Below are positions 54,288-62,432 of a stretch of DNA of 64,000 nucleotides, piece after piece. The position numbers and the translations under genes were made by a program. Every line of letters starts with the position of its first letter. The first letter of the stretch is position 1. Below the pieces are notes generated by a model, which was given only the letters and a program-made list of their open reading frames with translations, did not search any database and was not told the DNA's origin. This DNA is from Ignavibacterium sp. (GTDB taxonomy: Bacteria; Bacteroidota; Ignavibacteria; Ignavibacteriales; Ignavibacteriaceae), in contig NZ_AP026678.1 of NCBI RefSeq assembly GCF_025998815.1, positions 3,224,001 to 3,288,000 on the forward strand. The letters are read 5' to 3'.

Positions 54288-55664
54288 ATGAAAAAATTAT
54301 TTACTGTTTTATTTGTTCTGCTTACTAAATCATCAGTCCTCTTTTCTCAGGATGCTGGATTTGATTTTGACTATGCTCAGTTTGCTTATGATTCAGCATC
54401 AAATTATGTTGAAATCTATTATGTATTTGATCAGTCAAAACTAACCACCGTCAATAAAGAAGGTGAAAATCTGGTTGAAGCCGCCTTAAGTATTCAAATT
54501 ACTGACAGCACTACAAGTGATACATTGGTAAACAATCAATGGCTGATAAGACATCCGGTAGAAGTTGTAACAACCGGAGCTCAGAGTCTGGTCGGTGTTG
54601 TAAGTTTTATTCTTCCAAAAGGAATATTAAAATGCGTTGTTAAAGGAACTGATCTTAACAAAACTGATAACTTCAGGTCAATTACAGAATTTCTGAGAGT
54701 AAAACCTTTATTAAATTCTTCAGCTGCAATAAGTGATATTCAACTTGCTTCAAAAATGATTCAGGGAAGTGAGAATAAAAATTCGATTTTTTATAAGAAC
54801 ACTTATGAAGTTATACCAATTCCAAATTTAGTATTTGGTGGCAATCAGCCAGCATTGTTTTTCTACTCTGAAATTTACAACATATCTGATCCCGCGATGA
54901 AGAGTGATACATTAAAATTAAATGAAATTATTTTCAACAGTCGAGGTAAAATTGTTCGCGAAAAAAATAAAATGATTTCAAGAAAAAATGATACAAGAGT
55001 TGAAGTTGGATCATTTATTCTTTCTCAGTTGCCAACTGACACTTATACTCTTGCAATCTCACTAATTGATACTGCCAGCGATATTGGAGTTACTTCTTCA
55101 AAAAAATTCTTTGTCTATAATCCTGATGTTATTGAAACCGATTCCGTATATCATCAGGTAAAACCCGTACTTAGCTCGACCTTTGGAACAATGTCAGAAG
55201 AAGAGCTCGATGATATATTTGATAAGTCAAAGTACATCGCAACTTCGCAGGAAATTGATAAATATAAAAAGTTAAGTGGTGTTGATGGGAAGCGGGAATT
55301 TCTTTTTAATTTCTGGAATGGCAGAGATCAGGATCCGTCAACGAAAGAGAATGAATATTTTTATGATTATCTGCAAAGAGTTGAATCAGCAAACACGAGA
55401 TTCAGTTCGATGCAAAAAGCTGGTTGGAAAACTGACAGAGGAAGAGTATTCATAATTTATGGCGAGCCATCAGAAATAGAAAGATACCCGAATCAGATTG
55501 AAAGTCGACCTTATGAGATCTGGTATTACAATGATATTGAAGGTGGTGTTTATTTCATCTTTGCTGATCTCACAGGATTTTCTGAATATACTCTTGTTCA
55601 TTCTACAAAACGAGGTGAACTAAGAGATGATAATTGGGGCAGAAGAATTATAATTGCCCGCTAA
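54288..55664 (+). CDS. GWxTD domain-containing exported protein
   Basis: 458 residues. A signal peptide (about 1-20, SVLFSQ) leads to a beta-rich N-terminal region and a C-terminal GWxTD domain with KAGWKTDRGRVFIIYGEPSE (GWKTD at 379-383), RPYEIWYYNDIEGGVYFIFAD and LRDDNWGRR. The domain is widespread in Bacteroidota, Chlorobi relatives and Acidobacteriota and has no firmly established role; a lipoprotein-like or envelope function is often assumed. Flanked by terminators on both sides, it is probably a single-gene transcript. Confidence 0.87.
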   Translation: MKKLFTVLFVLLTKSSVLFSQDAGFDFDYAQFAYDSASNYVEIYYVFDQSKLTTVNKEGENLVEAALSIQITDSTTSDTLVNNQWLIRHPVEVVTTGAQSLVGVVSFILPKGILKCVVKGTDLNKTDNFRSITEFLRVKPLLNSSAAISDIQLASKMIQGSENKNSIFYKNTYEVIPIPNLVFGGNQPALFFYSEIYNISDPAMKSDTLKLNEIIFNSRGKIVREKNKMISRKNDTRVEVGSFILSQLPTDTYTLAISLIDTASDIGVTSSKKFFVYNPDVIETDSVYHQVKPVLSSTFGTMSEEELDDIFDKSKYIATSQEIDKYKKLSGVDGKREFLFNFWNGRDQDPSTKENEYFYDYLQRVESANTRFSSMQKAGWKTDRGRVFIIYGEPSEIERYPNQIESRPYEIWYYNDIEGGVYFIFADLTGFSEYTLVHSTKRGELRDDNWGRRIIIAR

Positions 55665-55673
55665 AATTTTTCC

Positions 55674-55710
55674 CGGCTGTCTGATGAAAGTTGGACAGCC
55701 GTATTGTTTT
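55674..55710 (+). terminator. Rho-independent terminator after the GWxTD gene
   Basis: An 8-bp stem CGGCTGTC/GACAGCCG (55674-55681 and 55694-55701) with a 12-nt loop is followed by TATTGTTTT. It lies 9 bp after the GWxTD stop. Confidence 0.85.
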
Positions 55711-55771
55711 AAATCATTCTATACTTAATTCTTATCCTTATTTTTACATATCAAATAAATTTCATTTCAAA

Positions 55772-56641
55772 TTGAAAGATCGTTTAGAATACATACTTTT
55801 CATTGCGTTCAGCTATTTATTCAGAATTCTTGGATTAAAGATGGCAAGAAAATTTGCAAAGGTTCTTGCCTTTACATTTTTCTATTTAATTCCTATACGA
55901 AAAAAAACAGTTTTTGAAAATCTGGATATTGCATTTCCTGATCTTTCACAAAAAGAAAAAAACAAGATTGCGTATGGAAGTTATCTCAGCTTTGCAATCT
56001 CGATTGTGGAAATTTTATATCTGCCCTGGATGAAAGAATCGGAAATGAAGAACGCAGTGGAAATAGAAAATCTGAATCTTATTACCGAAAAGAATAATCT
56101 GGGCAACGGTGTAATTTTACTTTCGGCTCATTTTGGAAACTGGGAATATATTGCTGCTTCAGCTTCACTGCAGTTGAATAAAAAATTTTATATCATAGTA
56201 AAAAACCAGCGCAATAAGCTGGTTAATGACTGGATGAACAGGATGAGAACCCGATGGCTTAATGAAGTAGTAACTCTTGGTGTTTCGGTTAGAAATATTT
56301 ATGCAGTACTAAAGAATAATGGAATTGCCGCGATGGTCGCTGATCAGAGAGGACCGGAAGAAGGATTGAAGCTCGAATTCTTTGGAAAGAAAACTTCAGT
56401 TTATACTGGTCCGGCAGTTCTTTCATTAAAAACAGGAGCGCCAATTATTTTTGGAATTCCAGTCAGACAAAAAGATTTTACATATAAAGCAACTTTGATT
56501 GAACTTGATCAAACAAATCTTCCTGATGACTTTGATGAGAAAGTAAAAATTATCACAAAAAGAATGATAAGGTATCTCGAGAAAATTATTTCACAGAATC
56601 CTGAGCAGTGGCTCTGGATGCACAGAAGATGGAAGCATTAA
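55772..56641 (+). CDS. LpxL/HtrB-type lipid A acyltransferase (lysophospholipid acyltransferase family)
   Basis: 289 residues from TTG 55772. After a hydrophobic N-terminal stretch come VFENLDIAFPDLS, the catalytic SAHFGNWEYI (H-x4-E), KNQRNKLVNDWMN, VADQRGPEEGLKLEFFGK and QWLWMHRRWK, all family marks. It adds a secondary acyl chain to lipid A. The frame opens earlier, at a TTG in 55691, but that codon lies inside the terminator of the previous gene. The TTG at 55772 starts a family-like LKDRLEYILF; the first in-frame ATG (about 55841) would cut into the conserved N terminus. The start is therefore uncertain. Confidence 0.85.
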   Translation: MKDRLEYILFIAFSYLFRILGLKMARKFAKVLAFTFFYLIPIRKKTVFENLDIAFPDLSQKEKNKIAYGSYLSFAISIVEILYLPWMKESEMKNAVEIENLNLITEKNNLGNGVILLSAHFGNWEYIAASASLQLNKKFYIIVKNQRNKLVNDWMNRMRTRWLNEVVTLGVSVRNIYAVLKNNGIAAMVADQRGPEEGLKLEFFGKKTSVYTGPAVLSLKTGAPIIFGIPVRQKDFTYKATLIELDQTNLPDDFDEKVKIITKRMIRYLEKIISQNPEQWLWMHRRWKH

Positions 56642-56649
56642 ACATCATT

Positions 56650-57678
56650 ATGAAAAAATTTTTATTCATACAGACAGCTTTTCCTGGTGATGCAATTTTA
56701 ACTTTACCAGCTCTGGAAAAGTTAAAGGAATCTAATCCTGATTCGCAGCTTGATGTACTTTGTATTCCTTCAACTCAGGAAATTTTCCTTGCGGCACCTT
56801 ATGTTGATAATGCAATCGTAATTGATAAACGCGGAAAACAAAAATCATTCTTCTCATTGATCAAGTTTGCACAAGAATTGAAAAAAAATAATTACGATAA
56901 AATTTACTCTGCACATAGGTCGTTAAGAACATCTTTGCTTGTCTTACTTTCAGAAGTAAATGAAAGCTATGGCTTTTCAAATGCTTCGCTCAGATATGTT
57001 TATAAAAATATTATTCAATATGAGTTATCGAAGCACGAAGTTCAACGTAATCTTGATTTAATCGGATTCAAATATGATGATTCATCGTGGAGAATTAAAC
57101 CGTTTATCAAATTCAGCAATGAAGTTGTAAATAAGGTTGATAATTTTATTAAAGATGTTGACACAAAAAATCTGATAGCATTTGCACCCGGCAGTATCTG
57201 GGCAACAAAAAGATATCCAATTGAAAAATGGAATAAGATTGTTAATCATTTTTTAAAGAACCGATTTTCTGTCGTTCTTATTGGTGGAAAAGATGATGAG
57301 CAATTATGTAGCTCAATTTCCGAAAGCAGTGATGAAAAAGTTTTTAACGCTGCAGGAAAATTTTCAATCGTGGAATCAATAAATTTGCTTACGCGATGTA
57401 AATTATTAATTTCAAACGATAGCGCTCCAACACATTTTGGTATGTGTTCAGGAATTAAAGTTCTTACAATTTATTGCTCTACTATACCGGGTTTTGGGTT
57501 TTATCCTTACTTATACGGAAGTCGTTTTGTAAGTTTTGATAAACTCGATTGTAAACCTTGTGGAATTCATGGATATAAAGAATGTCCGTTGGATCATTTT
57601 AATTGTGCAAATAAATTATCTGAAAATGAAGTTCTAAGAATTGCAGAGGAAATGTTAAATGAACACACAGGTAGTTAA
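56650..57678 (+). CDS. Glycosyltransferase family 9 (ADP-heptose:LPS heptosyltransferase-like)
   Basis: 342 residues. KKFLFIQTAFPGDAILTLPA at the N terminus, LIAFAPGSIWATKRYP in the donor-binding half, LIGGKDDE and LISNDSAPTHFGMC are the GT9 signature series. It adds heptose or a similar sugar to the LPS core. ATG 56650 lies 8 bp after the LpxL-like stop and begins at the conserved strand; an in-frame ATG at 56608 falls within that gene. The 3' end overlaps the TsaC-like gene by 20 bp. The link with the acyltransferase supports a lipopolysaccharide role. Confidence 0.88.
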   Translation: MKKFLFIQTAFPGDAILTLPALEKLKESNPDSQLDVLCIPSTQEIFLAAPYVDNAIVIDKRGKQKSFFSLIKFAQELKKNNYDKIYSAHRSLRTSLLVLLSEVNESYGFSNASLRYVYKNIIQYELSKHEVQRNLDLIGFKYDDSSWRIKPFIKFSNEVVNKVDNFIKDVDTKNLIAFAPGSIWATKRYPIEKWNKIVNHFLKNRFSVVLIGGKDDEQLCSSISESSDEKVFNAAGKFSIVESINLLTRCKLLISNDSAPTHFGMCSGIKVLTIYCSTIPGFGFYPYLYGSRFVSFDKLDCKPCGIHGYKECPLDHFNCANKLSENEVLRIAEEMLNEHTGS

Positions 57679-58291
57679 ATTTATAAATATTGATGAGAAT
57701 TTTGATCAGGCAATAAAATTCGCAACCGAGCTATTTTTTAATGGCGGAGTTTTTATTTATCCTACTGATACAATTTATGGTTTTGGTGGTAATCCATTTA
57801 ATGATGAAGTGCTAAGAAAGATTACAAAAATAAAAGGAAGACCGGATTGGAAAAGATATATTCATCTCATTGGCAGTGTTGAAATCCTGGCAAAGTATGC
57901 TGATATAAAATCCGAAAAGTTTTATGATTTTCTTCTGAGCATTTGGCCTAATCCGATTTCGGTTGTGTTAAAACTGAATGAGCAGACTCGTGATATTCTT
58001 GGCTCTGATACCGGAGCATTTCGTATCCCTAATAACAGATTTTGTCTCAGGTTTCTTAATGAAATAAAAATGCCACTCATTTCCACAAGTGTAAATCGTT
58101 CTGGCAAGGAGCCGATGAATGATCCTGATATGATAATGCAGGAATTTGGGAAAGAAATAGATGCACTTTTTTATTCATCCCAAAAATCATTTTTTGAAGC
58201 GTCAACTGTTATAGACTTAAGTGATGATAAACCTAAGTTAATTCGCGAAGGGAAGATTAAATTCTCTGACATAATCAAAAATTTCAAATAA
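57659..58291 (+). CDS. Threonylcarbamoyl-AMP synthase (TsaC/Sua5/YrdC family)
   Basis: 210 residues. FIYPTDTIYGFGGNPFN, KIKGRPDWKRYIHLI, FRIPNNRFC and ISTSVNRSGKEPMND are the YrdC-domain motifs, with the KxR(P) and SxN nucleotide-binding residues. It makes threonylcarbamoyl-AMP from threonine, bicarbonate and ATP for the t6A37 modification of tRNAs. It is the short, single-domain form without the Sua5 C-terminal domain. Its start overlaps the GT9 gene by 20 bp and its stop directly abuts the peptidase gene. Confidence 0.9.
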   Translation: MNTQVVKFINIDENFDQAIKFATELFFNGGVFIYPTDTIYGFGGNPFNDEVLRKITKIKGRPDWKRYIHLIGSVEILAKYADIKSEKFYDFLLSIWPNPISVVLKLNEQTRDILGSDTGAFRIPNNRFCLRFLNEIKMPLISTSVNRSGKEPMNDPDMIMQEFGKEIDALFYSSQKSFFEASTVIDLSDDKPKLIREGKIKFSDIIKNFK

Positions 58292-59131
58292 ATGAAAATT
58301 AAATTCGATAAAAAACGGTTAAAGAAACTAACTGAATTTTCTGTGGTCTTGGTTCCACACGATCCATCAACCGGAACTAAAACTATCAAACTTTCTTTTC
58401 TAAAAATCACTACACTAATTCTGATTTATACTTTAATCGTTTTGATTTTAGGATTTTATCTTATCACTTTTGTCTCACTCGATAATTATCTACTTCCGGA
58501 TAGTTACAGATATAACACACCTGAAAAAATGCAGTTGAGAGAATTGAATGAAAAAATTATTCGTCTTGCCAATGAACTAGAAAAACTCAAATCTAACAAT
58601 GAGAGATTAAAAAATATTTTATTAAATCAGGATTCAACAATATTCAGAGATGAGAATACACAGAGTTCTCCTCAATTTAAAAAAAATCCAGCCGGCGGGA
58701 ATGTCTATTTTGCTTTTCTGAATTTTTTATCAACAATCTTCACAGAAGATAATACTACTCAGGTTATTTTTATTAAACCTACGGATGGATATCTGAGTAG
58801 GAAATTTGACCCGGAAAACGGGCATCTCGGTATCGACTTTGCAACTAAAGAAAATAATCCGATATTTGCATCAGCAGGAGGTTATATTTCTTTTGCTGGC
58901 TATACTCCGGAATACGGTTATGTTGTTATAATTAATCATCCTGATGACTTTATAACAAGATATATGCATTGTTCAGCAATAATCAGAAAGCAAGGCGAAA
59001 GGATTATTCAGGGAGAAGTTATAGCATTAGCTGGTAATTCCGGTACCAGAACAACAGGTACGCATTTACATTTTGAGATCTGGCATAAAGGCAAACCTGT
59101 GGATCCTGAAAAGTTTCTTATAAAATTTTAA
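58292..59131 (+). CDS. M23 family metallopeptidase, membrane-anchored
   Basis: 279 residues. One N-terminal membrane helix (about 34-57), a short coiled coil (REL...LANELEKLKSNNERLKN) and a C-terminal LytM/M23 domain with GHLGIDFATKENNP (H-x3-D), YGYVVIINHPDDF, YMHCS and GTHLHFEIWH (HLH), the zinc ligands. It cuts peptidoglycan peptide cross-links in the periplasm. The next gene, 10 bp on, is a bactofilin, a pairing known from cell-shape systems such as those in Helicobacter and Caulobacter. Confidence 0.9.
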   Translation: MKIKFDKKRLKKLTEFSVVLVPHDPSTGTKTIKLSFLKITTLILIYTLIVLILGFYLITFVSLDNYLLPDSYRYNTPEKMQLRELNEKIIRLANELEKLKSNNERLKNILLNQDSTIFRDENTQSSPQFKKNPAGGNVYFAFLNFLSTIFTEDNTTQVIFIKPTDGYLSRKFDPENGHLGIDFATKENNPIFASAGGYISFAGYTPEYGYVVIINHPDDFITRYMHCSAIIRKQGERIIQGEVIALAGNSGTRTTGTHLHFEIWHKGKPVDPEKFLIKF

Positions 59132-59141
59132 GGAGGTTATT

Positions 59142-59513
59142 TTGAAATCAAAAACAAATGGAAGTTATATGGACGAAGTCACTATCATAAGCAGTGGTGT
59201 TGTCATTGAAGGTAAAGTAAACAGCAATGGCAATATCCGTGTTGACGGAACAATTAAAGGGGATATCGTTGCTCAGGGGAATCTTACTGTCGGTGATTCA
59301 GGAAATATTCAGGGACAGCTAACAGGCGATATAGTAACCATTGGTGGAAAAGTTGAAGGTTCTGTAAATGCTAAAGATAAACTTGTACTGGAAGCAAAAT
59401 CTGTTCTAAAAGGAGATATTGTTACCAAAGTATTGGTTGTTGAAGCTGGTGCTGTGTTCGAAGGAAAAAGTTCGATGAGCGGACATTCGTCAGCTCCTAA
59501 AATTCAGTCCTGA
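59142..59513 (+). CDS. Bactofilin family cytoskeletal protein
   Basis: 123 residues forming the right-handed beta-helix bactofilin core: TIISSGVVIEGKVNSNGNIR, VDGTIKGDIVAQGNL, GDIVTIGGKVEGSVNA and KSVLKGDIVTKVLVVEAGA are repeated G-x-V/I turns. Bactofilins polymerise without nucleotide and position envelope enzymes. The start is TTG 59142 with AGGAGG at 59131-59136; an ATG at 59169 is possible but would drop the N-terminal tail. It follows the M23 peptidase gene by 10 bp, so the two are probably a functional pair. Confidence 0.9.
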   Translation: MKSKTNGSYMDEVTIISSGVVIEGKVNSNGNIRVDGTIKGDIVAQGNLTVGDSGNIQGQLTGDIVTIGGKVEGSVNAKDKLVLEAKSVLKGDIVTKVLVVEAGAVFEGKSSMSGHSSAPKIQS

Positions 59514-59518
59514 GCAAT

Positions 59519-59782
59519 ATGAAAACTGATCCGGAAAAACTATCCGGTGTTGGTAAATCACTTAAAGAAGTTGGACCTTATCTTGGGATAGGGGTTCAAC
59601 TTGCAGCAACAATTGTGTTGATGGTTTTGATTGGAAACTGGCTGGATAAAAAATTCGGCCAGAAATTTATATTTACTTTGATTTTCGGTCTTCTGGGTAT
59701 TTTCTCAGGGATGTATAATTTGCTTAAAACTTTGAATTATCTTGAAAAAAGAAAAAAAGAATCAAACAATGCAGAAAAATAA
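59519..59782 (+). CDS. atpZ: AtpZ/AtpI-family small ATP synthase-associated membrane protein
   Basis: 87 residues with two helices (about 25-43 and 53-72); the LGIGVQLAATIVLMVLIGNW and KKFGQKFIFTLIFGLLGIF segments match the AtpZ/AtpI family. Such proteins aid c-ring assembly and magnesium or calcium supply for F-type ATP synthase. It begins 5 bp after the bactofilin stop, so bactofilin and ATP synthase genes may be transcribed together. The next gene overlaps by 14 bp. Confidence 0.82.
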   Translation: MKTDPEKLSGVGKSLKEVGPYLGIGVQLAATIVLMVLIGNWLDKKFGQKFIFTLIFGLLGIFSGMYNLLKTLNYLEKRKKESNNAEK

Positions 59783-60161
59783 ACTTTTTATCTTTTTTTC
59801 CGTGATAATTCCTTTACTTGCACTTTCTGTTTTTTCTGCTTTGTTTCTTTCAGCCGCAATAGACTTTTCTTTATTCAAATCATATTCTTTAGGAGTTTTA
59901 ATTGCTTCTATCAATTTTCTCATAGGATTTATCGCCATAAAGATTGGTCTAAATAAGCCAAATAAAAGTTTTCTATTAATAGTTTTTGGGGCAGTTGTAG
60001 TCAGGTTTTTTTTGATATTCGCTTTGATTATTCTGACATTAAGTTTCTTGTATGTTAGAATGAATTCTTTTATTTTTACAACCTTTACTTTCTATTTTTA
60101 TTTTCTAATTGTAGAAATTTTATATCTCAAAAACCAAAAAATTTTGATAAAAAACGAATAA
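59769..60161 (+). CDS. ATP synthase subunit I-like membrane protein
   Basis: 130 residues with four predicted helices, little sequence identity to named families. The size, topology and position between the AtpZ-like gene (14-bp overlap) and atpB match the AtpI/AtpR-type proteins that often precede atpB. ATG 59769 (MQKNKLF) was chosen; an in-frame ATG at 59742 adds nine lysine-rich residues within the previous gene. Function is inferred from context. Confidence 0.65.
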   Translation: MQKNKLFIFFSVIIPLLALSVFSALFLSAAIDFSLFKSYSLGVLIASINFLIGFIAIKIGLNKPNKSFLLIVFGAVVVRFFLIFALIILTLSFLYVRMNSFIFTTFTFYFYFLIVEILYLKNQKILIKNE

Positions 60162-60164
60162 TTG

Positions 60165-61004
60165 ATGGATTCTTTAACAACACAGATAGCAACCGACAGT
60201 CTGAAAAATTCTCACTCAGAATCCGGTGGAAGTTGGATTCTTCACCATGTTATGGATGGAAACTATCTGGATTTCTCACCGTTTGGAAAGGTCTATCTTC
60301 CGCATTTGGAATTGTTTGGATTTGATATTTCAATTACACGGCATGTTGTGTTTATGTGGCTGGCAGCTATTCTGCTTACATATGTTTTTATTAAAGTAGC
60401 AAAATCATATCAAAATTCTCTTGTTCCAAAAGGCACAACAAATTTCTGGGAAGTTTTTATTGTATTCGTTCGCGATGAAATTGCTAAACCAACCATTGGT
60501 AAAGGTTACGAAAGATTTCTTCCGTATTTGTTAACAGCATTCTTTTTCATTTTGTTTGGAAACTTTTTAGGACTTATACCTTTTTCCGCAACATTCACAA
60601 GTAACATTGCTGTTACGGCAACACTTGCAACGATGTCATTTTTAGCAATTCAACTTGGTGGAATTAAGAACAACGGATTCTTTGGATACTTTAAGGGGTT
60701 AATACCTCACGGCGTTCCGGTTTTTCTTTTACCGATTATGATTGTAGTTGAGGTGCTTGGCTTATTTACAAAACCATTTGCTTTAGCGATTCGTCTTTTT
60801 GCTAATATGACTGCCGGACATATTGTTATCTATGCATTGATAAGTTTGATATTTGTTATGCAAAGCTATCTTATTTCTCCTGTTTCAGTGGGAATGGCTT
60901 TGTTTATTTATAGTTTGGAAGTTTTAGTAGCATTGCTACAAGCTTATATATTCACAATGCTGTCATCTCTGTTTATCGGAATGGCAGTTCATCAGGAACA
61001 TTAA
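60165..61004 (+). CDS. atpB: F0F1 ATP synthase subunit a
   Basis: 279 residues, five to six helices. LGLIPFSATFTSNIAVTATL and LAIRLFANMTAGHIVIYALI with the essential arginine are diagnostic, and the C terminus has SLEVLVALLQAYIFTMLSSL. Subunit a forms the proton half-channels against the c-ring. A TTG codon (60162) just before the ATG is less likely as the start. Followed after 33 bp by atpE. Confidence 0.95.
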   Translation: MDSLTTQIATDSLKNSHSESGGSWILHHVMDGNYLDFSPFGKVYLPHLELFGFDISITRHVVFMWLAAILLTYVFIKVAKSYQNSLVPKGTTNFWEVFIVFVRDEIAKPTIGKGYERFLPYLLTAFFFILFGNFLGLIPFSATFTSNIAVTATLATMSFLAIQLGGIKNNGFFGYFKGLIPHGVPVFLLPIMIVVEVLGLFTKPFALAIRLFANMTAGHIVIYALISLIFVMQSYLISPVSVGMALFIYSLEVLVALLQAYIFTMLSSLFIGMAVHQEH

Positions 61005-61037
61005 AATTATTCATTAAACTATTTAAGGAGGAAATTA

Positions 61038-61256
61038 ATGGATTTCGCATATTTAGCAGCTGGCTTAGGAGCTGGATTAACAATTTTTGGCGGAGCTTTA
61101 GGTATTGGTAAATTAGCTGCTGCAGCTATGGATGCAAGCGGTCGTCAACCTGAAGCTGCTGGTGCAATCAGAACTTCAATGATTATTGCTGCTGCACTTA
61201 TTGAAGGTATTTCTCTATTTGCATTGGTTATTTGCTTTATTCTTGCAAGTAAATAA
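61038..61256 (+). CDS. atpE: F0F1 ATP synthase subunit c
   Basis: 72-residue two-helix hairpin with the polar loop ASGRQPEAAG and the ion-binding glutamate E56 in AALIEGISLFAL. The residue after the glutamate is glycine and there is no glutamine in helix 1 at the sodium-ligand site, so it looks like a proton-type ring. A strong ribosome site (AAGGAGG, 61024-61030) matches the high copy number needed for the ring. Confidence 0.96.
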   Translation: MDFAYLAAGLGAGLTIFGGALGIGKLAAAAMDASGRQPEAAGAIRTSMIIAAALIEGISLFALVICFILASK

Positions 61257-61304
61257 TTAAACGGATTTTCAATCCGGTTCTAACTAATAATTAATTTTAA
61301 AATT

Positions 61305-61853
61305 ATGATAGCAAAAATTTACTTTGCTGTGATTTCTATTATTGCATCAGAAGGCGGTGGTGGTGGATTGCTCTCCGTTGATGGAGGTTTGGCATTCTGG
61401 ACCACTTTAACTTTTCTGATCCTTCTCTTTATTCTTGGCAAGTTTGCCTGGAAACCTATTCTTACTGCACTTAAGCAAAGAGAAGAAGCAATAAAGGAAT
61501 CTTTAGCTCAGGCAGAATTAGCAAAAGAAGAAGCCAAAAAAATTCTTGCTGAAAATCAGGCAAGTTTGGCAAAAGCAGAAGAGGAATCTAAAAAGATTAT
61601 TGAACAGAGCAGAGCTTATGCTGAAAATCTTAAACAACAGATTATCAATGAAAGCAAAGCTCAGGCACAGAAACTTATTGAAGATGCTTCTGCTGAAATA
61701 GAAAGAAAAAAACTCGCAGCATTCGATGAATTGAAAAATCAGGTTGCTCAGATTGCTGTTGACGCAGCATCAAAAATTCTTAAAGAAAATTTGGATGCTG
61801 AAAAAAACAAACAGCTTGTTGAAAAGTATATCAAGGAAATCTCAAAGAACTGA
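61305..61853 (+). CDS. atpF: F0F1 ATP synthase subunit b
   Basis: 182 residues: one membrane helix (about 28-46, FWTTLTFLILLFILGKFAWK), then a long charged helix (KQREEAIKESLAQAELAKEE and onward) forming the peripheral stalk. A glycine-rich GGGGG segment precedes the helix. Located 48 bp after atpE and 2 bp before atpH. Only one b-type gene is present, so the stalk is probably a homodimer. Confidence 0.95.
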   Translation: MIAKIYFAVISIIASEGGGGGLLSVDGGLAFWTTLTFLILLFILGKFAWKPILTALKQREEAIKESLAQAELAKEEAKKILAENQASLAKAEEESKKIIEQSRAYAENLKQQIINESKAQAQKLIEDASAEIERKKLAAFDELKNQVAQIAVDAASKILKENLDAEKNKQLVEKYIKEISKN

Positions 61854-61855
61854 AT

Positions 61856-62410
61856 ATGAGTTACGGAAAAGTTGCAATAAGATATGCTACTTCATTTCTT
61901 GAATCCTCTATCGAGAAGAAAACTCTTGATAGAGCAGCCGATGATATGAGTGTCGTTTTAAATGCGATTGAATCCAGTTCTTTATTGAGAAGATTTCTTG
62001 AAAATCCGGTTGTTAAAACTGAGCAAAAGAAATCTGTTTTAAGAGAAATTTTTAGCAAAAATGTTTCGGCTGATACAATCAATTTCATTGAATTTGTAGT
62101 TGATAAAAATCGTGAGTCTGCACTTAAAGATATTGCAGAGAAATTTTTAGAACTTAAAGATGAATATTCCGGTGTCGCAAGAGTCGAAATAAAATCTGCA
62201 TTTGAGCTTAGCTCTGAGCAGAAAAAAATGCTTGAGCAGAGATTTGAATCAATTCTCAATAAAAAAGTTATTGCGAATTATTCGGTTGATGAAAAAGTTA
62301 TCGGTGGTTTTGTTGCAAAAGTTAAAGATACAGTTTATGATGCCTCTATTGCCCATCAGCTTGAGTTGTTGCGTCAGCAATTATTAAAAGGAAGTTTATT
62401 ACTTAACTAA
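61856..62410 (+). CDS. atpH: F0F1 ATP synthase subunit delta
   Basis: 184 residues. [20 protein letters not shown] at the N terminus, [13 protein letters not shown], and the C-terminal ADxxVIGGF-like [20 protein letters not shown] are OSCP/delta signatures. It joins the peripheral stalk to the alpha3beta3 head. It starts 2 bp after atpF; atpA follows after 22 bp. Confidence 0.95.
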   Translation: MSYGKVAIRYATSFLESSIEKKTLDRAADDMSVVLNAIESSSLLRRFLENPVVKTEQKKSVLREIFSKNVSADTINFIEFVVDKNRESALKDIAEKFLELKDEYSGVARVEIKSAFELSSEQKKMLEQRFESILNKKVIANYSVDEKVIGGFVAKVKDTVYDASIAHQLELLRQQLLKGSLLLN

Positions 62411-62432
62411 AGGAATTAAAAAGGAATTTTAT

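Noticed and set aside
55691-55771. N-terminal extension of the LpxL-like protein from TTG 55691
   Set aside because: The codon is inside the terminator hairpin of the previous gene and the added residues do not resemble the family.
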